Assembly: GCA_015520535.1 (NCBI GenBank)
Contig: WAPZ01000576.1
Location: 1 to 9,801 of the forward strand
Direction of reading: 5' to 3'
DNA from: Candidatus Heimdallarchaeota archaeon
GTDB taxonomy: Archaea; Asgardarchaeota; Heimdallarchaeia; Hodarchaeales; S146-22
DNA length: 9,801 bases
Shown: piece by piece, positions 1 through 6,686 of the stretch
Layout of the letters: every line of letters starts with the position of its first letter
Position numbering within the stretch: the stretch's first letter is position 1
Notes under the pieces: model-generated
The model's input: the letters and a program-made list of their open reading frames with translations, nothing else
Told to the model about the DNA's origin: nothing
Databases searched by the model: none
Position numbers and translations under genes: made by a program

Positions 1-128
1 ATTCTGTTTTAACCACAATTTATATTATAAGAGGGATGAATCTCATACTAACTAGTTCTCTTCTTGGAATATTTGAAATTCTTTCAGCCATTCTTTATTT
101 TATTTGGGCAAAACAAGCCACACAATAA
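1..128 (+). CDS. C-terminal end of a probable membrane protein (partial)
   Basis: From base 3 a reading frame stays open to a TAA at 126-128 and gives about 41 residues. These include a hydrophobic run (around LILTSSLLGIFEILSAILYF) followed by a short polar tail ending KQATQ. This looks like the last transmembrane helix or helical hairpin of an integral membrane protein whose start lies left of the window. The other two forward frames meet stops early. A T-rich stretch follows directly, as expected for an archaeal transcript end. Family and function cannot be told from so short a piece, and an accidental open frame in AT-rich DNA is the alternative. Confidence 0.45.
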   Translation, partial: SVLTTIYIIRGMNLILTSSLLGIFEILSAILYFIWAKQATQ

Positions 129-170
129 TTTTATTGCTCTTTTTTATCTTTTTTACTCTCAGAGGTTGTC
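129..170 (+). terminator. T-rich transcription end for the partial membrane gene
   Basis: Immediately after the TAA at 126-128 there are T-runs (TTTTATT, then CTCTTTTTTATC and TTTTTTACTCTC around 130-160). Archaeal RNA polymerase terminates on such T-tracts without needing a hairpin. The position between two convergent genes fits. Confidence 0.45.
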
Positions 171-199
171 ACTTGTGCAACATGGCTTGAAATCTCCTT

Positions 200-268
200 A
201 CAATAAAAACGAAAAATGATAAAAAATTGTGGACGAAAAATTAGGCATAATTTGCACAAAACGTCCAC
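200..268 (-). terminator. Hairpin plus U-tract terminator of the macroglobulin-like gene
   Basis: On the minus strand, downstream of the stop at 306, there is a perfect 7-bp inverted repeat: GTGGACG at 229-235 and CGTCCAC at 262-268. The 26-nt loop contains a second small palindrome (GCATAATTTGC, 245-255). Read leftward, the stem is followed at once by T-runs (AATTTTTTATCATTTTTCG, ending near 210). Hairpin followed by U-tract resembles an intrinsic terminator; archaea may need only the U-tract. Confidence 0.5.
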
Positions 269-305
269 TTATGAAAAATATACAAATGAAGTCAACGGAG
301 CAATG

Positions 306-3300
306 TTATTTGACAGTAATAGCAATTGGTTCCATTTGTTTGGCCATTTCATTGTTATACATTTCATGGACTACAATTCTAATGTGTCCCGTGCCTTTTC
401 TGATGGTTACAATATCTAATGTGAGCATTTTGCGACCTTCAAACGCTAAATAATGTTGTTGAACATTGCCGCCACCTCTTTGGAGTGCTAAATGTGGAGG
501 GAGACATAGTGCCAAAACAGGGCAGAAAACCTCGTCAGCTACAGTAACAGTAACTTTAAAGGATTCACCTAATTCTAAATCATGTTTACTAACGGAAACA
601 TCTGCCTTTAGCGTGTTTTTGGGAAGTGTTTCAAAGGGATTAGCCAAAACTTCTTGTACCCACGTGATTAAGAGGTGTGATTTGGCGGTAAATGGTTGAT
701 TTACGGTAACTTTATCTTTGATTGCCACTTCTTCGCCGTTTTCTAAAACAATCACTGGAGAAGTTATTTGTATATCACTAAATAAGTTAACGAGGGCAAA
801 TGTATCGCTGGTAGAAAATAATCGTCCGTTGATTAGAAAGGAATTGATATAGGCAAGTCCGTGCTTGTATAGTTCTTTGAGATCCGGATCAAGTAAGTCA
901 ATATTGTTTATGAGTGCTCTCAGAACTATTGCCGTGGTTTCTAATTTACCACCCCATGCCTTCTCTGAAAACCACCAGCATTTGTCTTTAGACGTTTGAA
1001 CAGAATTTCTAATTACTTCAAGCCATGATTTTTTATCTCTTTCAGACGCATGCTTTAAATAAATGAGGTTTTTCGCAGCCTCAAGAACATCAGTGCTTTG
1101 CATGTCTTTCGGTTTAAATTCTTCAGAATATGGTATTAAATCGGGTGATTTTCTTCCATTTTTTATCAGTGCTTGAACAGAATCATGTATCATAGCTTTA
1201 ATGGTATTGGAAACGGGTAATGAATCTAAAATTTCGTTTAATGGCACTAAATTTCTCAACACTTGCACAGTAACGTCAATATTTGGATCAGTTTTATCCC
1301 ATAAGCCAAATAACTGTTTTTCTTCATTATAAAATACGCGTTTCATGCGTTCCAGTCCTTGTTTGATTAATTTTTCTGTTTTTGATATTTCTTGATCCTT
1401 TCGTAGTTTTAAGTATTTGTAGAGGATAGCAAGCCCACCAATTTTTGAGGACGTCTGTTCAGCACAGCCATACGGATATTGAAGCAATGAATTGACGACA
1501 TCTTCTAATAGAATCAATGGAGTCGGGTAAATGGTTACTTCTTGAGGTGGGGAAAATGCTTCCTCGGGAAAGAGATGTATTACATTCCAATACATTAGCG
1601 TCTGTTCAAAGGGCTTTGATATTTCTTTTTCGGTCTCTATAATTCCTTTTTCCGTGGTAAGAACCGCTTGTAAAAGGCCATCGGCATTGACAGTTACAAA
1701 AGTCGACGATTGTCCGGCCGGAACTAATTTATCTTTAATTAGCTCTTTATTGTTGAAAAATACGGTTAGTTTTCCTTTTACGTCTGTTAAACACCGTATT
1801 TCAACCTCAGCGCTATCATTATTTTCTGTATCTATAATCGCAGGAGCACGGATTTCTAAATAGCGTTCGCGTACAGCATTGACATATTTGATATCCTCTT
1901 TAAATTCTAGTCCATTAAAAGAATATAATCGAACTACCCATGTTGTGATTTGATCTCCAGCATCCAGTTCGATTGTTCTAGTTTCATGGGGATTCAGTTC
2001 TATTTTTTCACAATAAAGAACTTCGGGAAAATCCTCGAGTGTATCGACAGTCAGTTGACGAAAGGGTGGTACGGCAGTATCTGCAGAGAGTTCAGATTTT
2101 AATTCCATATCTGGAGGCGCAGCTGCCATTTGTATGTCAGGAGAAAATGGTTGCATTGCTGAATATGCCATTGCTAATTTGGGGTCGGGGTGTTTCGCAC
2201 GTCGTGGACCCGGTGAAGATAGTGATGGGGAACTTAGAGACATATCCTCCTCAGTAAAAAACATGAATGTATCATCGAGTTGTTCATAGAATTCATATAG
2301 ATACTCGTCTAGTTGTTTTCCCAGTGCTTTGTAAAGTGAGGTGTGTGTTTTTCTTTGATCATAAACCAGTAAGAAGCCGTTTATTGATTGGTCGGTATGA
2401 TTTCGAACGGAAAAACTCAGTTTTTTGCCACTTTCTATCTTATCTGGTGTATTTAAGGTTAGCAGATCGCTAATTGGTGTAAAAGCCATAAAATATGCTT
2501 CTTCAAGTATGTTATCTGTGCAACCGCCAATTAAGACCAACGTGACTGGGGCACTCGGCGTTATTGAAACCGAATCTCCTTCTTTAACGTTTTTTTTGGT
2601 AACAATTTTTATTTGATTGGTTTGGAAATTTAAAGTGATTAGGCATACTTCATTTAAATCTTCTTCAAATGTGATTTGAATTGGGTTCCCAACAACATGA
2701 TTTACAGAATAAGAAGCACATGGGTTGTGGTCACCCGGAACGATGTTTATGCCTAAAATTTCTGTTGAATTAGATTCTGGAAAAAGGAGCATTGAGTAAT
2801 TTTGCAGTAGATTATATGATAGAGGTATTGGGGTTCTTTCTGAAGGCATTGTGCCTTCTAATAGTATTTGAGCTGTGTAACCTAAATCTGGAAGACGGAA
2901 ATGAAGAGAAAAGGGAGCTCTATGATTACCAACATTAAATGAAACGATACCTTTTCCTTCAGAACATACAATCTCATCTTCCGACACGATTTCTCGACAA
3001 GATGAGCAATAGAGCCCGACTTTTAGTTTTCCAGAATAAGAAGCATTTAGAATCTTAACCTCGAGGTCAACGGTTAAAAGTTGTTTTTTACTGATTGTTT
3101 GCCTTAGTATTCGGATATTTAGTGGATCTAACTCAAACGCCGCGACATCGAATGTTGTTGTTCCAATGGATATAGTTTTTCCGTTTTTATCAACATTTAC
3201 GAGTCCTTCAACTTGATATTCCCCGATATCGGCTTCATATAACGTGTACAAAGCTAATCCATTTTTATCTAAATCGATTTCATCCTCAAGCCATAAAATA

Positions 3301-3584
3301 CCATTTCTTTTAATTTCTAAATGGCATTTCGAATTCGCATGCTGAAGACTGGCTATCATTATATTTATTTGATCTTTTGGACGATAAATTTGTTGATCGG
3401 TGGTTAAGGCTGAAAGATTAAGTGTGGGTAACCGCCCTAAAAGTGCGGCAAATTCTTCAATTGTGGTGGCTTTTGGAAAAATACCGTCCTTAGTATATGT
3501 TTTTCCGCTATATTCGATTGATTTTTCATTTCCTCGTCTTATCAAAATAAAGAAACCTGACTCATATGTTATTGGTCTTCCCAT
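306..3584 (-). CDS. Alpha-2-macroglobulin-like thioester protein without signal peptide
   Basis: A 1092-residue protein of the alpha-2-macroglobulin/complement fold. Visible in order: an MG2-like start (TDQQIYRP, residues 62-69); several beta-rich MG-like segments (about 70-440); a Ser/Pro/Ala/Met-rich segment (about 448-508) in the place of a bait region; an A2M-type domain (DFPEVLYC at 518-525, ITTWVVR at 546-552); the thioester domain with PYGCAEQ (C707 and Q710 forming the thioester) and its helical toroid repeats (LFGLWDK, WWFSEKAWGGKLETTA); and a C-terminal beta domain. Family members trap proteases or attach covalently to targets and are normally exported. Here the N-terminus is polar, no membrane helix is seen and there are 13 cysteines, so a cytosolic location is possible. 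It is shorter than typical bacterial members (around 1500-1600 residues). The ATG at 3584 has a GGTG seven bases upstream, and an in-frame stop lies ten codons further up, so no leader peptide is being missed. The nearest upstream gene on this strand is the 153-aa protein, 144 bp away. Confidence 0.85.
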   Translation of the reverse strand: MGRPITYESGFFILIRRGNEKSIEYSGKTYTKDGIFPKATTIEEFAALLGRLPTLNLSALTTDQQIYRPKDQINIMIASLQHANSKCHLEIKRNGILWLEDEIDLDKNGLALYTLYEADIGEYQVEGLVNVDKNGKTISIGTTTFDVAAFELDPLNIRILRQTISKKQLLTVDLEVKILNASYSGKLKVGLYCSSCREIVSEDEIVCSEGKGIVSFNVGNHRAPFSLHFRLPDLGYTAQILLEGTMPSERTPIPLSYNLLQNYSMLLFPESNSTEILGINIVPGDHNPCASYSVNHVVGNPIQITFEEDLNEVCLITLNFQTNQIKIVTKKNVKEGDSVSITPSAPVTLVLIGGCTDNILEEAYFMAFTPISDLLTLNTPDKIESGKKLSFSVRNHTDQSINGFLLVYDQRKTHTSLYKALGKQLDEYLYEFYEQLDDTFMFFTEEDMSLSSPSLSSPGPRRAKHPDPKLAMAYSAMQPFSPDIQMAAAPPDMELKSELSADTAVPPFRQLTVDTLEDFPEVLYCEKIELNPHETRTIELDAGDQITTWVVRLYSFNGLEFKEDIKYVNAVRERYLEIRAPAIIDTENNDSAEVEIRCLTDVKGKLTVFFNNKELIKDKLVPAGQSSTFVTVNADGLLQAVLTTEKGIIETEKEISKPFEQTLMYWNVIHLFPEEAFSPPQEVTIYPTPLILLEDVVNSLLQYPYGCAEQTSSKIGGLAILYKYLKLRKDQEISKTEKLIKQGLERMKRVFYNEEKQLFGLWDKTDPNIDVTVQVLRNLVPLNEILDSLPVSNTIKAMIHDSVQALIKNGRKSPDLIPYSEEFKPKDMQSTDVLEAAKNLIYLKHASERDKKSWLEVIRNSVQTSKDKCWWFSEKAWGGKLETTAIVLRALINNIDLLDPDLKELYKHGLAYINSFLINGRLFSTSDTFALVNLFSDIQITSPVIVLENGEEVAIKDKVTVNQPFTAKSHLLITWVQEVLANPFETLPKNTLKADVSVSKHDLELGESFKVTVTVADEVFCPVLALCLPPHLALQRGGGNVQQHYLAFEGRKMLTLDIVTIRKGTGHIRIVVHEMYNNEMAKQMEPIAITVK
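2064..2243 (-). other. Segment encoding the bait-like low-complexity linker
   Basis: This part of the macroglobulin-like gene encodes residues about 448-507, rich in Ser, Pro, Ala and Met (for example SSPSLSSPGPRR and MAAAPP), with several Lys/Arg sites. It lies directly before the A2M-type domain, which is where the protease-cleaved bait region sits in alpha-2-macroglobulins. Assignment as a bait is by position and composition only. Confidence 0.5.
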
Positions 3585-3633
3585 GAAATAACACCAAGCT
3601 TGTCTTTTTCTCTTTTAAATGAAGTGAACGAAG

Positions 3634-3648
3634 GGCATAAAAAATGCC
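3634..3648. repeat. Small inverted repeat in the spacer between the two minus-strand genes
   Basis: GGCAT and ATGCC form a perfect 5-bp stem around an A5 loop (T5 on the minus strand). It sits in the 144-bp gap between the 153-aa gene and the macroglobulin-like gene. It could be an RNA hairpin in a shared transcript or part of a control site; it is too short to say more. Confidence 0.3.
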
Positions 3649-3728
3649 ATTCAACCAGAAATTTCTAAAAAGATCTGTAAGGAAGAAATAAATAAATTGT
3701 TAGTCTTTGAGAAAGGAATAACGTGTTT

Positions 3729-4190
3729 TTAATAGCGCGTTTTAGGAGCAGACACTCGGATTTTTACTTTCACGCCTTCACCGCGAAGTACACGGTTTTG
3801 TCCGGTCACGCCCAGCTGAACATCTATTTTTTCATTGATTAATGTTTTATCTTTCCCAATGTCTGCTTCTTTAAGTTTAAGGGGGATTTCGATTGTCTTT
3901 GGGGTGTCTGTTTCAACAAATTCATTCCATAAGGTGAATCCTTTTTGTCGTGGCATAAAGGTTTCATTTTCTTCCAAATTAATAGTTCCTCGAACTGGCA
4001 TACGAATTTTGTGCAGTCGACTTCCAGCTTCAAAGTAAAATTCGCCGGTTTTTCCGCCTATATCATGCTTTTTTTCCACATCTAAACTTAATAATTCGAT
4101 CGTTACCCAATAACGATTTTCTTTGATTTCATCACGCTCACCGGGAGCGTACGTTCTCCTTTTTCTTGATACATAAACTCGTGGCGCCAT
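3729..4190 (-). CDS. Conserved-looking hypothetical beta-rich protein (153 aa)
   Basis: I do not recognise this family. The protein has no signal peptide or membrane segment and is rich in alternating hydrophobic/polar strands (YWVTIELLSLDV, GEFYFEAG, KTIEIPLKL, KIDVQLGV), which suggests a beta-sandwich. Two weak resemblances are worth recording. WNEFVE followed by a strand and a charged turn (KEADIGKDKTLINEKI, about residues 108-123) recalls the second half of a C2 domain. TYAPGERDEI near the N-terminus recalls the YRPGD-type opening of macroglobulin MG domains. The start is the ATG at 4190, preceded by AAGGTG with seven bases spacing. It is upstream of, and on the same strand as, the macroglobulin-like gene, so a joint role is plausible but unproven. 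The coding call itself is well supported by length, RBS and composition. Confidence 0.7.
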   Translation of the reverse strand: MAPRVYVSRKRRTYAPGERDEIKENRYWVTIELLSLDVEKKHDIGGKTGEFYFEAGSRLHKIRMPVRGTINLEENETFMPRQKGFTLWNEFVETDTPKTIEIPLKLKEADIGKDKTLINEKIDVQLGVTGQNRVLRGEGVKVKIRVSAPKTRY

Positions 4191-4323
4191 TTTAACACAC
4201 CTTAACCTCAGTTAATGAATTATTCATCTATTTATGCTCATTTCGTTTACGTTTAAATATCCCACTTCTATTCTTTTAAGTATAGACGTAGGTCTTTGTT
4301 CACTCATAATGAAATTATTATAA
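4191..4323. promoter_or_regulatory. Divergent spacer with TATA-like boxes and palindromes
   Basis: The spacer between the 153-aa gene (minus) and the GH114-like gene (plus) contains GTTTAAATATC (4251-4261). This matches the archaeal TATA consensus exactly on the plus strand (TTTAAATA, 4252-4259) and reads ATATTTAAAC on the minus strand. For the minus gene it would give a leader of roughly 40 nt. Two perfect 13-bp palindromes of AT-rich sequence flank it: ATGAATTATTCAT at 4215-4227 and ATAATGAAATTAT at 4306-4318. They could be regulator sites, but AT-richness makes chance matches likely. Confidence 0.4.
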
Positions 4324-4332
4324 ATGATGGAT

Positions 4333-4381
4333 GAAAGGGATTTAATAGTCATATATTCCAAGAAACAGCACTATTTAGGTG
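4333..4381 (+). promoter_or_regulatory. Candidate core promoter and RBS of the GH114-like gene
   Basis: A purine-rich BRE-like GAAAGGGA is followed directly by TTTAATAG (4341-4348). This is about the right distance for transcription to begin near 4368-4372. The RBS AGGTG (4377-4381) then sits eight bases before the ATG at 4390. This arrangement favours the 4390 start over the ATGs at 4324/4327, which would lie upstream of the transcript. It is judged by eye only. Confidence 0.4.
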
Positions 4382-4389
4382 TATCCATC

Positions 4390-5451
4390 ATGAAAAAATA
4401 CGTGATTTTAGTTATAATTGGACTTTTAATACTATTTCCAAGCGTTGTTGTAAAAAATATACCTTTTTCATTTGAAACACAACCAACACGGGTTTCAGCA
4501 GCAAAAACTTGGGATGAAATCGATAATTTTATTTATCAACTCCAAAACTTCACGGTTGAGGAGTTGGCTGAAGCACCCGCCGATTTAGCTATAATAGACT
4601 ATTCATTTGATGGCACGAGTGCGAAAGAATTGACAAAGGATCAGGTCTCACAGATTCAGACCTCTTCGTATAAAAAGAAAGTCATTTCCTATATGAGTAT
4701 TGGTGAAGCTGAGGATTATCGGTATTATTGGAATGAATCGTGGTATACAAATCCTCCAGAATGGCTTGATGCCGAAAATCCAGATTGGGAAGGAAATTAC
4801 AAAGTAAAATACTGGTATCCAGAATGGCAGCGGATAATTTTTGGAACAAACAATAGTTATCTGGATAAAATTATTGCCGCGGGTTTTGATGGCGTCTATT
4901 TGGATATCATTGATGCCTACCAATATTACGAGGACAAAGGCTATGATTTTGCACGTGCCGAGATGATTAATTTTGTACTAAAAATTGCAGAATATGCCAG
5001 AAATAAAACTAATAACCCAGATTGGGGTATCTTTCCGCAAAATGCTGAGGAACTTACCGAAAATGATACTTATTTGCAGACTATTACTGGTTTGGGAAGA
5101 GAAAACGTCTATATTTATCCAGTAACACCGACACCACAACGGCGTGATGCTAGTTCAAGAGAACAGATCGAACAACATTTAGATAGAATTGTCTCAGCGA
5201 GAAAACTTGTGTTAGTGGTAGAATACACCAATGATTCCGATGATATTCGTTATGTCTATGAAAGTGCCGCTGAAAAAGGATATTTAGCCTATGTCACGGT
5301 GCTGGATTTAAATCAGATAACGCTTTATTATACCACTGTACTGGAAGAAAAGTCTACATTTTTTGATTTTCGAAGTGTTCTTTTGGCTGTAGTAATAATT
5401 AGCGGTTTAGGATTTATGTTCAGAAATAAAAATAAAAAAAGAGAGCATTAA
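4390..5451 (+). CDS. Secreted, membrane-anchored GH114-like glycosidase (MJ1477/TM1410 type)
   Basis: A 353-residue protein of the GH114 / endo-alpha-1,4-polygalactosaminidase-like family, a TIM-barrel group expected to cleave galactosamine-rich polysaccharide; the true substrate here is not known. Residues 1-21 are a signal peptide (MKK plus hydrophobic core), with a plausible cleavage after VSA (35-37). Family motifs follow: IIDYSFDG (68-75), YMSIGEAEDYRYYW (101-114), WEGNYKVKYW (133-142), GFDGVYLDIIDAY (165-177, with Asp172 a likely catalytic acid), FPQNAEEL (215-222) and VVEY (276-279). Residues about 329-343 form a C-terminal membrane helix followed by a basic tail (RNKNKKREH), so the enzyme is probably held on the outside of the cell membrane. 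The start was chosen at 4390 because AGGTG stands eight bases upstream and the signal peptide begins exactly there; the frame is also open from 4324. It stands alone on its strand and converges with nikR. Confidence 0.82.
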   Translation: MKKYVILVIIGLLILFPSVVVKNIPFSFETQPTRVSAAKTWDEIDNFIYQLQNFTVEELAEAPADLAIIDYSFDGTSAKELTKDQVSQIQTSSYKKKVISYMSIGEAEDYRYYWNESWYTNPPEWLDAENPDWEGNYKVKYWYPEWQRIIFGTNNSYLDKIIAAGFDGVYLDIIDAYQYYEDKGYDFARAEMINFVLKIAEYARNKTNNPDWGIFPQNAEELTENDTYLQTITGLGRENVYIYPVTPTPQRRDASSREQIEQHLDRIVSARKLVLVVEYTNDSDDIRYVYESAAEKGYLAYVTVLDLNQITLYYTTVLEEKSTFFDFRSVLLAVVIISGLGFMFRNKNKKREH

Positions 5452-5490
5452 TTATCGCTAACGTTTTTTCTTTGTTTTTTTTACTTTTTT
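5424..5490. terminator. Overlapping bidirectional T-tract terminator
   Basis: For the plus-strand GH114-like gene, T-runs at 5463-5480 and 5485-5490 follow the stop, the last running into the 3' end of nikR. For nikR on the minus strand, the A-rich stretch at 5424-5440 reads as T-runs; it lies inside the 3' end of the GH114-like gene, where it encodes the Lys/Asn-rich tail. The two genes are only 29 bp apart. Confidence 0.5.
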
Positions 5491-5903
5491 GGCTGTAATA
5501 GCGATCCTACATATTTGACATTGGTAATTGGACGCAATTTGTTCATTAATTCAAGAATTGAGTGTCCATGTCCGTCAACCACTATAATTTCTAAGCATTC
5601 CCGTTTACTGATATGAATGTGAGTCGTATAAAGAACAATATCGTGGTATAGGTGCTGTATTTGTTGAATATCTTGCTCAGTATCTCTTTCCGTGAGATAA
5701 CGAATTAGAATGACACCACAGAAGATTGTGTCGGTTTTAAGCATTTCTTCTTGTGAAAAGTAGTCCAAAAGAAGTTGTTGAATAAACTGAGAGCGATTTT
5801 TAAGATTGAGTCTTTTGAGTTCATTTTCTAAAAGATCATTAAGATTTTTTGGCAAAGAGATGGTAATTGGTTTTCTAATCTCACTATTTTTGGTGCTTTG
5901 CAT
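5481..5903 (-). CDS. nikR: Nickel-responsive transcriptional repressor NikR
   Basis: A 140-residue ribbon-helix-helix regulator with a C-terminal ACT-like nickel-binding domain. The DNA-binding strand and helices are at about residues 11-50 (KPITISLPKNL and onward). The metal domain carries the complete square-planar nickel set: His84, His95, His97 and Cys103 (HIHISKREC). These match E. coli His76, His87, His89 and Cys95 with a constant offset of eight, so nickel binding across the tetramer interface should be intact. Length is close to the 133 residues of E. coli NikR. The ATG at 5903 has GTGAG five bases upstream. The gene is divergent from the metal importer operon and shares with it a spacer containing a strong palindrome, so it probably represses the importer, and perhaps itself, when nickel is plentiful. 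A cobalt-sensing variant cannot be excluded, but the ligand set is that of NikR. Confidence 0.93.
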   Translation of the reverse strand: MQSTKNSEIRKPITISLPKNLNDLLENELKRLNLKNRSQFIQQLLLDYFSQEEMLKTDTIFCGVILIRYLTERDTEQDIQQIQHLYHDIVLYTTHIHISKRECLEIIVVDGHGHSILELMNKLRPITNVKYVGSLLQPKK

Positions 5904-5953
5904 TTATCTCACAGGCCTACGGAAAAAAACCGCTCTTATTCTAAGTAGCTGAT

Positions 5954-5983
5954 GTATGACACTATATTTAAATATTGTCATTT
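5954..5983. promoter_or_regulatory. Candidate NikR operator overlapping the divergent TATA box
   Basis: ATGACA (5956-5961) and TGTCAT (5976-5981) are perfect inverted arms 14 bp apart. The interior is also largely symmetric (TAT at 5963-5965 against ATA at 5972-5974), making a 26-bp imperfect palindrome. The left arm extends to GTATGA (5954-5959), identical to the E. coli NikR half-site; the right outer half is only TCATTT. In the centre lies TTTAAATA (5967-5974), an exact archaeal TATA consensus that reads TTTAAAT on the other strand as well. Expected start sites about 25 bp to either side give leaders of about 40 nt for both nikR and cbiM. A protein bound here would block TBP for both genes. 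Confidence 0.7.
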
Positions 5984-6036
5984 TATGCTCTTCTTGGAAA
6001 ACAACCTTTCCAAACCACGATTTAAGAGGGATACCT

Positions 6037-6684
6037 ATGCATATTTTAGATGGATGGCTTTCACTGGAAGTCATCTTACTTGGGTGGGTAATTACACTCT
6101 CAACTCTTATGTATAGTTTTTTTAAATTGAAAGAAGAAATGTCAGAACTTAAATTTGTTCAAATGGGCATTATTGGAGCGGTAATTTTTGTGGCGCAGAT
6201 GGTAAATTTCCCCGTAGGCCCTGGTATTTCCGGTCATCTTCTTGGTGGGGCATTGGCGGCACTAATTGTCGGTCCATATGCTGCGGTATTTGTTTTGACA
6301 GCGGTACTTATCGTTCAAGCCTTTTTCTTTGCTGACGGCGGTATTTTATCTTTAGGTGTGAACATTTTTAATATGGGCATTATTGGTGCCTTTTTGGCTT
6401 ATTATCTCATGCAATTAATGTACAAATTCAGTAAAAATCATCGTGTTACCTATTATCTCACCAGTTTTAGCGGCGGTTTTCTTGCCGTAGTTATTGCCTC
6501 TGTTTTTGCGGCTTTAGAATTATTTGTTTCCGGACGTATTGATGTCATAGGCATTGGCTTAATAATTGGATGGCATATTGCGATTGGTATCGGAGAAGGT
6601 CTCATTACAACTGGAATCATCGCGTATCTTAATGCAATTGAGTTCCCACTGAAAAACACTCTTTCAACAGCGCAGGAGGCATGA
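6037..6684 (+). CDS. cbiM: ECF nickel/cobalt importer substrate-binding subunit CbiM/NikM
   Basis: A 215-residue multi-helix membrane protein, the S-component that captures the metal ion for the CbiMNQO/NikMNQO energy-coupling-factor transporter. It begins MHILDGWLS, the family's signature N-terminus: in NikM the free amine of Met1 and His2 bind the metal together with His67, and His67 is present here exactly (PVGPGISGHLLGG, 59-71). GPYAAVFVLTAVLIVQAFFFADGG and LGVNIFNMG are also hallmark stretches. This fixes the start at 6037, with AGAGGG six bases upstream. The longer frame from 5956 would bury the metal-binding N-terminus and start inside the operator. No PDGLE domain is fused, since that is the next gene. 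It is the first gene of the operon, divergent from nikR, which favours nickel as substrate over cobalt. Confidence 0.93.
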   Translation: MHILDGWLSLEVILLGWVITLSTLMYSFFKLKEEMSELKFVQMGIIGAVIFVAQMVNFPVGPGISGHLLGGALAALIVGPYAAVFVLTAVLIVQAFFFADGGILSLGVNIFNMGIIGAFLAYYLMQLMYKFSKNHRVTYYLTSFSGGFLAVVIASVFAALELFVSGRIDVIGIGLIIGWHIAIGIGEGLITTGIIAYLNAIEFPLKNTLSTAQEA

Positions 6685-6686
6685 AA

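Noticed and set aside
216..453. Plus-strand frames of 67 and 74 aa at the 3' end of the macroglobulin-like gene
   Set aside because: They overlap the hairpin terminator and the conserved C-terminal coding region on the other strand; no RBS of the type used elsewhere here.
3611..3620. TATA-like TTTAAAAG (minus strand) just upstream of the macroglobulin-like gene
   Set aside because: Transcription would start around 3590, downstream of the GGTG RBS at 3595-3592, so it does not fit well; co-transcription with the 153-aa gene or another promoter is more likely.
4324..4389. N-terminal extension of the GH114-like protein (MMDERD...)
   Set aside because: No RBS, polar residues in front of a clear signal peptide, and AGGTG eight bases before 4390 marks the real start.
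4648..4923. 91-aa minus-strand frame inside the GH114-like gene
   Set aside because: It lies fully antisense to a strongly conserved coding region, so it is a shadow frame.
5956..6036. N-terminal extension of cbiM from the ATG at 5956
   Set aside because: It would start inside the palindrome/TATA region and mask the Met1-His2 metal site; 6037 has a proper RBS.
5904..6036. Cobalamin or NiCo riboswitch in the importer leader
   Set aside because: The leader predicted from the TATA box is only about 40 nt and holds no extended conserved stems; protein-based NikR control explains the site better.
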